DNA from: Candidatus Didemnitutus sp.
GTDB taxonomy: Bacteria; Verrucomicrobiota; Verrucomicrobiia; Opitutales; Opitutaceae
Assembly: GCA_017991595.1 (NCBI GenBank)
Contig: JAGOQJ010000001.1
Coordinates: 496,001 to 560,000, forward strand
DNA: 64,000 nucleotides
Reading direction: 5' to 3'
Both the position numbers and the translations under genes were made by a program. Under the pieces are notes generated by a model. The model worked only from the letters and a program-made list of their open reading frames with translations, did not search any database and was not told the origin of the DNA. Shown here one piece after another: positions 1 to 7,302 of this stretch. The stretch's first letter is position 1. Every line of letters begins with the position of its first letter.

Positions 1-474
1 GCCGATCTTGCCCGTGCCGACGACGCCGGCGGTCTTGCCGTGGAGGTCGAAGCCCACGAGGCCGGCGAGGGAGAAGTTCTGCTCGCGCACGCGGTTGTGG
101 GCGCGGTGGATCTTGCGGTTGAGCGTGAGCAGCAGCGCGACGGTGTGCTCGGCCACGGCGTGGGGCGAGTAGGCGGGCACGCGGGTGACGGTGAGGCCGA
201 GCTCCTTGGCCGCGGCGAGGTCGACGTTGTTGAACCCGGCGCAGCGGAGCGCGACGTGGCGCACGCCGGCCTGGTGCAGCCGCGCGAGCACGTTGCGGTC
301 GAGGCGGTCGTTGACGAAGCAGCACACGGCGGCGGCGCCGTCGGCGGTGACGGTCGTGCTCTCGTTCAACCGGTGTTCGAGGTAGCGGAGCTGCAGCCCC
401 GCGGCGGCGGGGGCGGCGTCGAAGTATTCGCGGTCGTAGGACTTGGTGTCGAAGAGGGCGACGTGGAGGGCCAT
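1..474 (-). CDS. ldhA: D-lactate dehydrogenase-like 2-hydroxyacid dehydrogenase (N-terminal part, cut by window edge)
   Basis: Only the first 158 residues are present; the gene runs off the left edge. It starts at the ATG ending at 474 ([14 protein letters not shown]). The visible part is the substrate-binding half typical of NAD-dependent D-2-hydroxyacid dehydrogenases: a 'CAGFNNVDL' stretch, '[13 protein letters not shown]', then the beginning of the Rossmann fold with GTGKIG at the very edge. Family members are about 330 residues and reduce pyruvate to D-lactate in the cytosol. The LdhA (fermentative) assignment rests on the N-terminal pattern, so substrate specificity is inferred. It is followed in genome order by CoA-transferase genes, which fits fermentative carbon flow. 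Confidence 0.85.
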   Translation of the reverse strand, partial: MALHVALFDTKSYDREYFDAAPAAAGLQLRYLEHRLNESTTVTADGAAAVCCFVNDRLDRNVLARLHQAGVRHVALRCAGFNNVDLAAAKELGLTVTRVPAYSPHAVAEHTVALLLTLNRKIHRAHNRVREQNFSLAGLVGFDLHGKTAGVVGTGKIG

Positions 475-540
475 GCGGAGACGGAAACAAGGCCGGAGCG
501 CATGGCAACGCGGACCTGTGTCGCGGGCGATTTTCCCGGG

Positions 541-575
541 GAAAAGAGGAAGGCGGGGTCGCTCGACCCCGCCTT
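541..575 (-). terminator. Rho-independent terminator after the CoA-transferase gene
   Basis: A perfect 11-bp GC-rich stem (550-560 with 565-575) with a short loop is followed on the minus strand by a CCTCTTTTC run. It lies just behind the stop codon of the minus-strand gene ending at 611. Confidence 0.7.
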
Positions 576-610
576 CTGTGACCTATTGACCTTGTAGCCC
601 TGACGAAAAG

Positions 611-1921
611 CTAGAGCCCGCCGAAATCGAAATGGCGGATGGCGGCGACGCTGCGGCGCAGCTCGGCGCGGAAATCCGGATGGGCGATGGAGATGAGCGC
701 CTCGGCGCGTTCGCGCAGCGTCATGCCCTGAAGGTTTACCGCGCCGTATTCGGTCACGACCCAGTGGACGTGGCCGCGGGTGGTGACGACGCCGGCGCCG
801 GGCTTGAGCTCCGCGGTGATGCGGGAGATGGTGCCGCCCTTCGCGGTGGCGGGCAGCGCGATAATGGGTTTGCCGCCGGGCGAGAGCGCCGCGCCGCGGA
901 TGAAGTCCATCTGGCCGCCGATGCCGGAGTAGATCCGGTGGCCCATCGAGTCGGCGCAGACCTGGCCGGTGAGGTCGATCTCGATGGCGGAGTTGATGGC
1001 GACGACCTTCGGGTTCTTGCGGATCGAGGCGGTGTCGTTCGTGCGGTCGGAGCCGGCGAAGGTCACGAAGGGGTTGTCGTGCACGAAATCGAAGGTCCGG
1101 CGCGTGCCGACGCAGAACGCCGTGAGGATGCGGCCGGGGAAGACGGCCTTGTGCTTGTTCGTCACGGCGCCGGCCTCCACGAGCGGGATCAAGCGGTCGG
1201 AGAACATCTCGGTGTGGATGCCGAGGTCGCGCTTGTGGTGCAGGCGCGTGAGCACGGCGTCGGGGATCGCGCCGATGCCCATCTGGAGCGTGGAGCCGTC
1301 CTCCACGAGCTCGGCGATGATCTCGCCGATGCGGCCCTCGATCGGACTCTCGGGCTCGGGCGCGTGCATGTGCATCGGACGGTCGGTGGCGATGAAGGCG
1401 CTGACGCGCGAGAAGGGGACGAACGACTCCCCGCGCGTGCGCGGCATCTGCTCGTTGATTTCCGCGAGGATGATCTTCGCGCTCTCGAAGGCGGCCAGCG
1501 CCACGTCGACCGACGAGCCCAGCGTGCACCAGCCGTGCTCGTCCGGCGGCGAGAGTTGGAGGATGGCGACGTCGAGCGGGATGCGGCGGGAGCGGAAGAA
1601 GTGCGGGATGTCCGAGAGGAACACCGGCATGAAGTCCGCGCGGCCCTCGGCGATGGCGGGACGGGCGGCCGCGCCGGTGAAAAGCGAGACGGAGCGGATG
1701 CGGCCTTCGCACGCGCGATCCGCGATCGCGAGCCCGCCCTCGGTGTGCACATGATAGACGCGCACGCCTTCGACATCGGTGCGGCGCGCGAGCGCATCCA
1801 CCAGCACGGTGGGCGTGGCCGCGCCGCCATGCAGGAACGCACGCCCGCCACTCGGCACGAGCCGCACGACGTCGTCGGCCGACATCGAGCGCTGTTTGAG
1901 TTCGGACCAGACGTATTTCAT
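611..1921 (-). CDS. acetyl-CoA hydrolase/transferase family protein, 4-hydroxybutyrate CoA-transferase-like
   Basis: A 436-residue protein starting at MKYVWSEL. The frame is open further upstream, but the extension is low-complexity Pro/Arg sequence and is not used. The order of motifs fits family I CoA-transferases of the 4-hydroxybutyrate/butyryl type: 'DEHGWCTLGSSVD' near residue 130, 'LGIHTEMFSD' carrying the likely catalytic Glu238, and the C-terminal 'TEYGAVNLQG' and 'ERAEALISIAHPDF'. Such enzymes move CoA between acyl groups and acetate in the cytosol through a glutamyl-CoA intermediate. The gene is divergent from a second, different CoA-transferase at 2245. The exact acyl substrate cannot be told from sequence. 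Confidence 0.85.
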   Translation of the reverse strand: MKYVWSELKQRSMSADDVVRLVPSGGRAFLHGGAATPTVLVDALARRTDVEGVRVYHVHTEGGLAIADRACEGRIRSVSLFTGAAARPAIAEGRADFMPVFLSDIPHFFRSRRIPLDVAILQLSPPDEHGWCTLGSSVDVALAAFESAKIILAEINEQMPRTRGESFVPFSRVSAFIATDRPMHMHAPEPESPIEGRIGEIIAELVEDGSTLQMGIGAIPDAVLTRLHHKRDLGIHTEMFSDRLIPLVEAGAVTNKHKAVFPGRILTAFCVGTRRTFDFVHDNPFVTFAGSDRTNDTASIRKNPKVVAINSAIEIDLTGQVCADSMGHRIYSGIGGQMDFIRGAALSPGGKPIIALPATAKGGTISRITAELKPGAGVVTTRGHVHWVVTEYGAVNLQGMTLRERAEALISIAHPDFRAELRRSVAAIRHFDFGGL

Positions 1922-2126
1922 ATGACACTGCCAGAAAAGCCCCGGCGCGCCCGGTCGGCAATGACACTCATTGGGCGGAATCTGGGGAGGAATACGCGGA
2001 TTTTGCACCGGGGAGGCGGGCGTGAAGCCCGACTTCTGCCCCGGCGGCTCGTCCGGCCCCGCAGCGGCGGCGCGCGGCCGGTTGCGCGGGTCGTTGACCG
2101 GAGCCAAGTTGGGACTCGCCGGACAA

Positions 2127-2142
2127 TTGTGTCATCGCACAA
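2127..2142. promoter_or_regulatory. Candidate operator dyad between divergent CoA-transferase genes
   Basis: The dyad TTGTG-TCATCG-CACAA is a perfect 5-bp inverted repeat with a 6-bp spacer. It lies in a locally AT-richer patch of the otherwise GC-rich 323-bp divergent intergenic region 1922-2244, about 100 bp before the 2245 start and 205 bp before the 1921 start. The rest of the region shows no gene. A regulator-binding site is inferred from symmetry and position only. Confidence 0.35.
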
Positions 2143-2244
2143 ATTCCGCGCCAGCCGCGCCAAATCGTGCACAGCGGCCCCCGGGGAAATCCTGCACACT
2201 CACCGCTCCTTCCGTCTGCCACGCCACTTTTTCCCACTGCCTTT

Positions 2245-3738
2245 ATGAAGTATCCGTTTCCGACTCTGACCGCCGAGGAGGCCGCCGCCTTGGTGCAGGA
2301 CAAAGACACCATCGGCTTCGGTGGTTTCACCGCCGCCGGCGCCTGCAAGGTGATCCCGCTGGCCATCGCCGCCCGCGCCAAGGCCGAGCACGCGGCCGGC
2401 CGGCCGTTCAAGCTGGGCGTCATCACCGGCGCCTCCACGGGCAAGTCCCTCGACGGCGCCCTCGCCGAGGCCGAGGCCATCGCCTGGCGCACGCCCTACC
2501 AGTCGGACCCGACCCTCCGCAAATCCATCAACGAGGGCAAAACCCAGTTCTTCGACCTCCACCTCTCCGCCGTGCAGCCCACGGTGCGCAGCGGCGTCTT
2601 CGGCAAGGTCAACTGGGCCATCCTCGAGGCCAGCCACGTCACCGCGCAGGGCGAGATCGTCCTCACCACCTCGGTCGGCTGCGCCAACACCTTCGCCCGC
2701 GTCGCCGACAAGATCCTCATCGAGCTCAACGCCCACCACCCGGGCGACCTGATGGGCTTCCACGACCTCTACGAGCCGCTCGATCCGCCGCGCCGCCGCG
2801 CCATCCCCGTCTACACGCCCACCGACCGCGTCGGCACCACCTTCATCAAGGTCAACCCGAGCAAGATCGCCGGCGTCGTCCTCACCAACAAGCCCGACGA
2901 GTCCGGCGGCTTCGACGCGCCCGACGCGGTCACCAACAAGATCGGCGAGAACGTCGCCGGCTTCCTCGCTGCCGAGATCGCCTGCGGCCGTCTCCCCGCC
3001 ACCTTCCTCCCGCTCCAGTCCGGCGTGGGCAACATCGCCAACGCCGTCATCGGCGCCCTCGGCGCCAATCCCGAGATCCCGCCCTTCATGATGTATACGG
3101 AGGTCATCCAGGACTCCGTCATCAGCCTCCTCAAGAGCGGCAAGTGCACCTTCGCCTCCGGCTGTTCGCTCACCGTCAGCCCCGAGCAGTTGCAGAGCTT
3201 CTACGCCGACCTCGAGTATTTCCGCCCGCGCGTCGTGCTCCGTCCGCAGGAGATCACCAACAGCCCCGAGATCGTCCGTCGCCTTGGCCTCATCACCATC
3301 AACACCGCCATCGAGGTCGACCTCTTCGGCAACGTGAACAGCACGCACGTGATGGGCAAGGACCTGATGAACGGCATCGGCGGCTCCGGCGACTTCACCC
3401 GCAACGCCCACATCTCCATCTACACCTGCCCGTCCGTGGCCAAGAAAGGCGCGATCAGCACCATCGTGCCGCTCGTCACGCACCTCGACCACAGCGAGCA
3501 CTCGGTGCAGGTCGTCGTCACCGAGCACGGCGTGGCCGACCTCCGCGGCAAATCTCCGCAGGAGCGCGCCCAGGTGATGATCGACCAGTGCGTGCACCCC
3601 GAATACCGCGACGCGCTGCGCCACTACCTGCGTATCTCCGGCAAGGGCCACGTTCCGCAGACGCTGCAGAACGCCTTCAAGATGCACCTCTCCTTCCTCG
3701 AGCAAGGCGACATGCGCAAGGTGCAGTGGACCAGTTGA
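2245..3738 (+). CDS. succinate/acetate CoA-transferase (acetyl-CoA hydrolase family)
   Basis: A 497-residue protein starting at MKYPFPTLTA. The length and motifs match the long succinyl-CoA:acetate CoA-transferase (AarC/Cat1/Ach1) group: an N-terminal 'GFGGFTAAGACKVIP', 'TGASTGKSLDGAL', 'FMMYTEVIQDS' with the likely catalytic Glu286, and a C-terminal 'TEHGVADLRGKSPQERA'. It would interconvert succinyl-CoA plus acetate with succinate plus acetyl-CoA in the cytosol, linking the TCA cycle to acetate. The last 35 codons plus stop are present a second time at 4471-4585, beyond the lipoprotein gene. No terminator follows directly; the nearest is after the duplicated copy. Confidence 0.9.
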   Translation: MKYPFPTLTAEEAAALVQDKDTIGFGGFTAAGACKVIPLAIAARAKAEHAAGRPFKLGVITGASTGKSLDGALAEAEAIAWRTPYQSDPTLRKSINEGKTQFFDLHLSAVQPTVRSGVFGKVNWAILEASHVTAQGEIVLTTSVGCANTFARVADKILIELNAHHPGDLMGFHDLYEPLDPPRRRAIPVYTPTDRVGTTFIKVNPSKIAGVVLTNKPDESGGFDAPDAVTNKIGENVAGFLAAEIACGRLPATFLPLQSGVGNIANAVIGALGANPEIPPFMMYTEVIQDSVISLLKSGKCTFASGCSLTVSPEQLQSFYADLEYFRPRVVLRPQEITNSPEIVRRLGLITINTAIEVDLFGNVNSTHVMGKDLMNGIGGSGDFTRNAHISIYTCPSVAKKGAISTIVPLVTHLDHSEHSVQVVVTEHGVADLRGKSPQERAQVMIDQCVHPEYRDALRHYLRISGKGHVPQTLQNAFKMHLSFLEQGDMRKVQWTS

Positions 3739-3772
3739 GCCCCAGCCATTGAGCCTCCGACCGTCACCGGCC

Positions 3773-4471
3773 ATGCGATGGGCGCTCCAGCTGGGCTGCC
3801 TCATCCTTGCCGGTGCCCTGCTCGGTGGTTGCGGGACATTCATGCAGGGCGGGGCGATGAACCTCGCCTATGCCTACATGAACAAGGGGCAGTTCGACCG
3901 CGCGCTCGGCGAGCTCACCGCCGCCGAGCGCTACGCGCCGCCGGACTATGCCTTGAACGCGGAGATCGCCTTCCTGCGCGCCCAGTGTCTGGACCGCCTC
4001 GGCCGTTGGGGCGAGGCGCTCGGTGCCTACAGCTACGCGGCGGAGAAATATCCCGACACCACGCAGGGCCGGCAGGCCGCGACGCGCCTGGCTCAGCTGA
4101 AGGAATCGCTGACTCCGCCGGTGCAGACCCCGCCGCCGATCAACGCCCGGGATCTCTATCCCGAGATCCAGCACGTCCAACTGAACAACCCCTCGGCACC
4201 GCGCGATGCCGTGCAGCCGCAGGTCGTGCATACCGTGGCGCCGGAATATCCGGCCGCTGCGCTCGGGACGCGCTCCATGGTCGAGGTTGTGGTGGCCTTC
4301 ATCGTGCTGAGCGACGGCTCGGTCTATCAACCCAGGGTCGTGAGTTGTCCCGATGCGCGGCTCGCGGAGCCGAGCATCCGCGCGTTGCGGCAGTGGAAAT
4401 TCATGCCGGGACGGGTGAACGGACGCCCCGTGAACACGCTCTGCGTCCAGCGCTTTAACGTTTACCGCTGA
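3773..4471 (+). CDS. lipoprotein with TPR-like region and TonB C-terminal domain
   Basis: A 232-residue protein. I chose ATG 3773 over an upstream TTG because it gives a clean lipoprotein signal, MRWALQLGCLILAGALLGGC (lipobox LGGC). Residues about 30-105 look like two or three tetratricopeptide-type helix pairs ('AYMNKGQFDRALGELTAAERYAP'). Residues about 150-232 match a TonB C-terminal domain, with 'VAPEYPAAALGTRS…VEVVV' and 'ALRQWKFMPGRVNGRPV'. Predicted location is the periplasmic membrane face, with an energy-coupling or scaffold role that is not assignable further. The gene sits between the intact CoA-transferase and a second copy of that gene's 3' end, and its stop codon touches the start of the copy, so it looks like an inserted cargo. 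Confidence 0.85.
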   Translation: MRWALQLGCLILAGALLGGCGTFMQGGAMNLAYAYMNKGQFDRALGELTAAERYAPPDYALNAEIAFLRAQCLDRLGRWGEALGAYSYAAEKYPDTTQGRQAATRLAQLKESLTPPVQTPPPINARDLYPEIQHVQLNNPSAPRDAVQPQVVHTVAPEYPAAALGTRSMVEVVVAFIVLSDGSVYQPRVVSCPDARLAEPSIRALRQWKFMPGRVNGRPVNTLCVQRFNVYR

Positions 4472-4585
4472 CCTGCGCATCTCCGGCAAGGGCCACGTTC
4501 CGCAGACGCTGCAAAACGCCTTCAAGATGCACCTCTCCTTCCTCGATCAAGGCGACATGCGCAAGGGGCAGTGGACCACTTGAGC
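4471..4585 (+). pseudogene. Duplicated 3' end of the succinate CoA-transferase gene
   Basis: These 115 bp match 3626-3740 with only 5 mismatches (about 96% identity) and encode the same C-terminus, 'LRISGKGHVPQTLQNAFKMH', ending in DQGDMRKGQWTT-stop instead of EQGDMRKVQWTS-stop. Weak similarity may continue through an 'AGCCAT' shared just past the stop. No start codon or upstream part of the gene is present, so it is a non-functional remnant. The transcription terminator at 4613 follows this copy, which suggests it occupies the ancestral gene end. Confidence 0.9.
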
Positions 4586-4612
4586 GAAGCCATCCGCTGT
4601 TTTTAACCTCCC

Positions 4613-4646
4613 CGACGCCGCGGTTCGCCGCGGCATCGTTTTATTT
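4613..4646 (+). terminator. Rho-independent terminator
   Basis: Stem GCCGCGG (4617-4623), loop TTCG, stem CCGCGGC (4628-4634), then a T-rich run (CGTTTTATTT). UUCG tetraloop hairpins are typical strong terminators. It would end the CoA-transferase/lipoprotein transcript. Confidence 0.8.
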
Positions 4647-4775
4647 GGGCCGGCTCAGCGACCTGCAGGCGAGCGTCGGAAGAGAACTTGCAGCACGCCG
4701 TGCCCTGGCTCGCGTATCGACCTTCCCAGAGTCAGCCCATAGCCGCTTCCGGAAGTCTGGTCAGGGGCGAGTTGG

Positions 4776-4976
4776 TCAGTCCTCTTTTCCCTCACGCTTC
4801 TGGACTTCCTCGATAGGAAAGCCGCGCGCAGCAAGCCACCGGTTCAGCGCTTCCTGCGATTTCCAGGTGAGAGGGTGCCAATAACGTGAATGCGCGTAAT
4901 GGAGACGGCCAACCAACTCGCCGTTCCGGTAAAAAAGGACATCGTATAGCCCGAGGCAGCCGTGGCTCATTTTCAT
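4776..4976 (-). pseudogene. Hypothetical gene remnant truncated by an IS end
   Basis: A 66-codon frame (from MKMSHGCLGLYDVLFYRN to QKREGKED) with normal-looking amino-acid composition: 'GRLHYAHSRYWHPLTWKSQ' and 'ALNRWLAARGFP'. I do not recognise the family. The frame is open upstream, but about 20 bp before the possible ATG the sequence becomes the terminal repeat of an insertion sequence, so this is more likely the C-terminal remnant of a longer protein than a complete gene. It is not clear whether it is expressed. Confidence 0.45.
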
Positions 4977-4994
4977 GACCCCCGGTTCAAATTC

Positions 4995-5181
4995 TAGCAG
5001 GCTGCTGAAAAACTCCCTCGTTGGTTGAACGACTGGCGTGAGAAGTGCGTCGAAGCAGGCACGATGCGTGGCGACGTTCCCTCTCAACCCAGTTTCGTAA
5101 GTCTGATCAACGTGGAGACGATGATCGCAGCGGATCATCCGATCCGTGCGATCAAGCGGATGTGCGACGCGGTGTTGCGAG
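4995..5181 (+). mobile_element. Left-end fragment of an IS (IS5/IS1182-type transposase N-terminus)
   Basis: The segment begins with a typical IS terminal sequence, GGCTGCTGAAAAACTCC (5000-5016). From ATG 5064 it encodes 'MRGDVPSQPSFVSL' and 'MIAADHPIRAIKRMCDAVL', the N-terminal domain found in DDE transposases of the IS5/IS1182 kind. The coding frame stops being transposase-like at about 5181, exactly where the REP-like repeat array begins. No right end of the IS is visible after the RAYT locus, so the element is truncated and dead. Confidence 0.75.
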
Positions 5182-5271
5182 GGGCGAGCAGACAGGGTCA
5201 GGCTTTGTAGTTTGTGGTTAGGCTCAGGGCGAGCAGACAGGGTCAGGCTTTGTAGTTTGTGGTTAGGCTCA
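5182..5271. repeat. Two perfect tandem 45-bp REP-like units, left of the RAYT gene
   Basis: Two identical 45-bp copies (5182-5226 and 5227-5271) have the core CAGGGTCAGGCTTTGTAGTT. They are inverted relative to the array at 6252-6373. The RAYT stop codon lies inside the second unit, so the protein's last residues (LTTNYKA) are repeat-encoded. Confidence 0.9.
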
Positions 5272-6223
5272 ATTTTCTCGCGAGGGCCGGATCGGGCGCG
5301 CGGAGCCAGGCACCGGCGAGGCGGCTGACTTCGTGCAGCCCGCCCATGTGCAGATGCTCGCCCAGCCAGCGGTTGGTCGCGGTCGTCCGCTTTTTCATCG
5401 CGGCGGCCAGCGCGGCTTTCCAAGGCGCCGACTTTCTCTCCCGGCGTAGTTCGTCGTCCGTCCGCCCCAGCTTGGCCAGCAGCGCGGTCAGTTCCTCCTG
5501 CCAGAGCGATTCGCGGGCCTCCCGCAGTTCTGCGGCCAGCCGCCGGCCCTGACCGGCCAGCTCTCGGTGTTCCTTCACCATCGCTTTCACGAAGCCGGTC
5601 GACCCGATGATCCAGCCCCGCGACATGGACTCGAAGCGCTGCTGCTTGCGGGTGGGCTCGTCCGTGGAGAGCCAAGCGAGGTAATCCAGGTATTTGCGCC
5701 GTCCGGCGGCCGTGTCGGCCAGTTGTCCGGCATGGTTCAGGAAGGGCTCGGGATGATACCAGGCGGGCCGCCGCTTGGGGTTCAGGAGCCACGGCAAACT
5801 GGTCCACGCATAGTCCGGCAAGGCCGACACCGGCCGGAGCTTCGCCCGGACCGGGTTGAGGTGGATGTAATGGCAGAGCGGCCCGAGTCCCCCGTCTGGA
5901 TCGACCATCAGGCTTTTGTAGCGCCCTTGGAAGAGGTGCCCGCGTTCGTTGCGCAAGCGGTTGAACCGGACCGAAAACGTGCCCTGCAGCCACCGCATGC
6001 CCTCCACGAGATTGGCTTTCGGGGTCGAGACGGCCAGATGGTAGTGATTCGACATCAGGCACCACGCGTGGATTTCCCAGCCGGTCTGCTCGCACGCCTC
6101 CCCCAAGCAGGTCAGGAACGCGCCCTTCGCCTTGTCCGAACGGAAGATGTCCGCGCGGTAGTTGCCGCGATTGAGCACGTGATAGACCCCGGACTCGGAT
6201 TCCATTCGCAAGGGTCGCGCCAT
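5243..6223 (-). CDS. REP-associated tyrosine transposase (RAYT, IS200/IS605-like Y1 HUH family)
   Basis: A 326-residue protein starting at MARPLRMESESGVYH; an upstream ATG at 6262 would lie in repeat DNA. The N-terminal 'PLRMESESGVYHVLNRGN' is the usual RAYT opening. The HUH metal motif is in 'MSNHYHLAV', and the catalytic Tyr is expected in 'CHYIHLNPVRAKL'. These enzymes cut and rejoin single-stranded palindromic REP DNA and are usually single-copy, domesticated genes rather than free IS transposases. The C-terminal half (after about residue 200) is basic and specific to this group. Tandem inverted repeats on both sides, the likely substrates, complete a REP/RAYT locus sitting in an older IS remnant. 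Confidence 0.92.
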   Translation of the reverse strand: MARPLRMESESGVYHVLNRGNYRADIFRSDKAKGAFLTCLGEACEQTGWEIHAWCLMSNHYHLAVSTPKANLVEGMRWLQGTFSVRFNRLRNERGHLFQGRYKSLMVDPDGGLGPLCHYIHLNPVRAKLRPVSALPDYAWTSLPWLLNPKRRPAWYHPEPFLNHAGQLADTAAGRRKYLDYLAWLSTDEPTRKQQRFESMSRGWIIGSTGFVKAMVKEHRELAGQGRRLAAELREARESLWQEELTALLAKLGRTDDELRRERKSAPWKAALAAAMKKRTTATNRWLGEHLHMGGLHEVSRLAGAWLRAPDPALARKLSLTTNYKA

Positions 6224-6251
6224 GTCCGGCAGTCCATCCAACCATCGCAGC

Positions 6252-6373
6252 CGGTCAACCACAAACTACAAAGCCTGACCCTGTTTGCTCGCTCTTCGGT
6301 CAACCACAAACTACAAAGCCTGACCCTGTTTGCTCGCTCTTGACCCTGTTTGCTCGCTTCTGTTTGCTCGCTT
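6252..6373. repeat. Tandem 45-bp REP-like units and decaying partial units, right of the RAYT gene
   Basis: Two identical 45-bp units (6252-6296 and 6297-6341) share the core AACTACAAAGCCTGACCCTG. They are the reverse complement of the left array apart from the edges. They are followed by shortened repeats of the unit end (GACCCTGTTTGCTCGCTT at 6342-6359 and CTGTTTGCTCGCTT at 6360-6373), which suggests slippage or serial partial deletion. Confidence 0.9.
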
Positions 6374-6379
6374 GGCTGG

Positions 6380-6422
6380 GTTGAGCTTTTTGCGCGGTGT
6401 TTTTACCGGCGTAAAGCTCAAC
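6380..6422 (-). terminator. Stem-loop downstream of thymidine kinase
   Basis: A 10-bp inverted repeat, GTTGAGCTTT (6380-6389) and AAAGCTCAAC (6413-6422), encloses a smaller imperfect hairpin. It lies 27 bp beyond the tdk stop on the minus strand. The U-run is weak, so the terminator role is tentative. Confidence 0.4.
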
Positions 6423-6448
6423 TCATGGAGCGCAGTCTCGCGCGGGAC

Positions 6449-7027
6449 TCAGAGCGCGAGCGCGTCCTTGTAGTGGCGGCGGCACATGGCGACGTAGCGC
6501 TCGTTGCCGCCGATCTCCACCTGCGCGCCTTCCTTCACGGCGCGGCCGTCGGGGCCGACGCGGAGGTTCATGATGGCCTTGCGGCCGCAGTGGCAGATGG
6601 TCTTCAGCTCGATCAGATTGTCGGCCAGCCCGAGCAGCGCGGCGCTGCCGGGGAAAAGCTGCGCCTGGAAATCCGTGCGCAGGCCGTAGCAGAGCACGGG
6701 GATGTTGAGGCGGTCGGAAACGTCGGTGAGCTGCTCCACCTGCGCGCGGGTGAGGAACTGCGCCTCGTCCACCAGCACGCAGGCGACGGGTTGCGCGGCG
6801 TGGGCCGATTGCACGTGCGCGAAGACGTTCTCCTCCGGGGGCAGCGACATGGCGTCGGCGTGCAGGCCGATGCGCGAGGCGATCTTCCCCCCGCCGCCGC
6901 GCGTGTCCACGGACGGCACGAAGAGCAGCGTGCGCATGCCGCGTTCGTGGTAGTTGTAGGACGACTGCAGCAGCACGGTGGATTTGCCGGCGTTCATCGC
7001 CGAGTAGTAGAAGTAAACCTTGGCCAT
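6449..7027 (-). CDS. tdk: thymidine kinase (type II)
   Basis: A 192-residue protein of the usual type II length. The Walker A motif is MNAGKST at residues 12-18, the Walker B/lid motif is 'VLVDEAQFL', and the zinc-binding cysteines are in 'ICHCGRKA' and the C-terminal 'CRRHYKDAL'. It phosphorylates thymidine to dTMP in the pyrimidine salvage pathway. The start at 7027 ([15 protein letters not shown]) is the only good one. It lies on the same strand as the synthase gene at 7303, but a 275-bp gap holding a repeat separates them, so it is probably its own transcript. Confidence 0.97.
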   Translation of the reverse strand: MAKVYFYYSAMNAGKSTVLLQSSYNYHERGMRTLLFVPSVDTRGGGGKIASRIGLHADAMSLPPEENVFAHVQSAHAAQPVACVLVDEAQFLTRAQVEQLTDVSDRLNIPVLCYGLRTDFQAQLFPGSAALLGLADNLIELKTICHCGRKAIMNLRVGPDGRAVKEGAQVEIGGNERYVAMCRRHYKDALAL

Positions 7028-7156
7028 GGCGGAGCGGGGGAGTGGGGAGACGTTAAAGGCGTTGGCGGAGACAACGCAATCGGGTTGAACCGCGAATCGC
7101 CACGAATCACGCGCGGGTGGTGCGAATTAACTCAAACTGGAGCCGCAGCACCCAAA

Positions 7157-7225
7157 GGTAGCGGCGAGCGTCCCGCTCGCCACGAGTGGCGTGGCCGGCC
7201 CGGGCGGGCAGAGGAAATCGACTAC
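7157..7225. repeat. Intergenic palindromic repeat, GTAGCGGC…CTACC family
   Basis: Begins GGTAGCGGCGAGCGTCCCGC and ends near GACTACC, with internal inverted repeats (GGCGAGCG/CGCTCGCC type). Related units occur at 11066-11129, 25066-25093 and 39760-39785. The rest of the 7028-7302 gap contains degenerate GCGAATC/CACGAATC repeats and no gene. Confidence 0.6.
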
Positions 7226-7302
7226 CCGCGGGCCGCGTTTCATTCGTGGCCTTCGTGTTCGCTCGTGGTTGCCACGGTCTGGGTCTGCGGCGGTGGGCGG
7301 AC

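Noticed and set aside
2200-3843. A 547-codon minus-strand frame opposite the succinate CoA-transferase
   Set aside because: Very rich in Gly, Glu, Val and Asp, with no recognisable motif. The plus-strand gene is certain from its catalytic motifs.
5182-6373. CRISPR-like look of the 45-bp tandem repeats
   Set aside because: Units are directly adjacent with no spacers and flank a RAYT gene in inverted arrangement; no cas gene is near.
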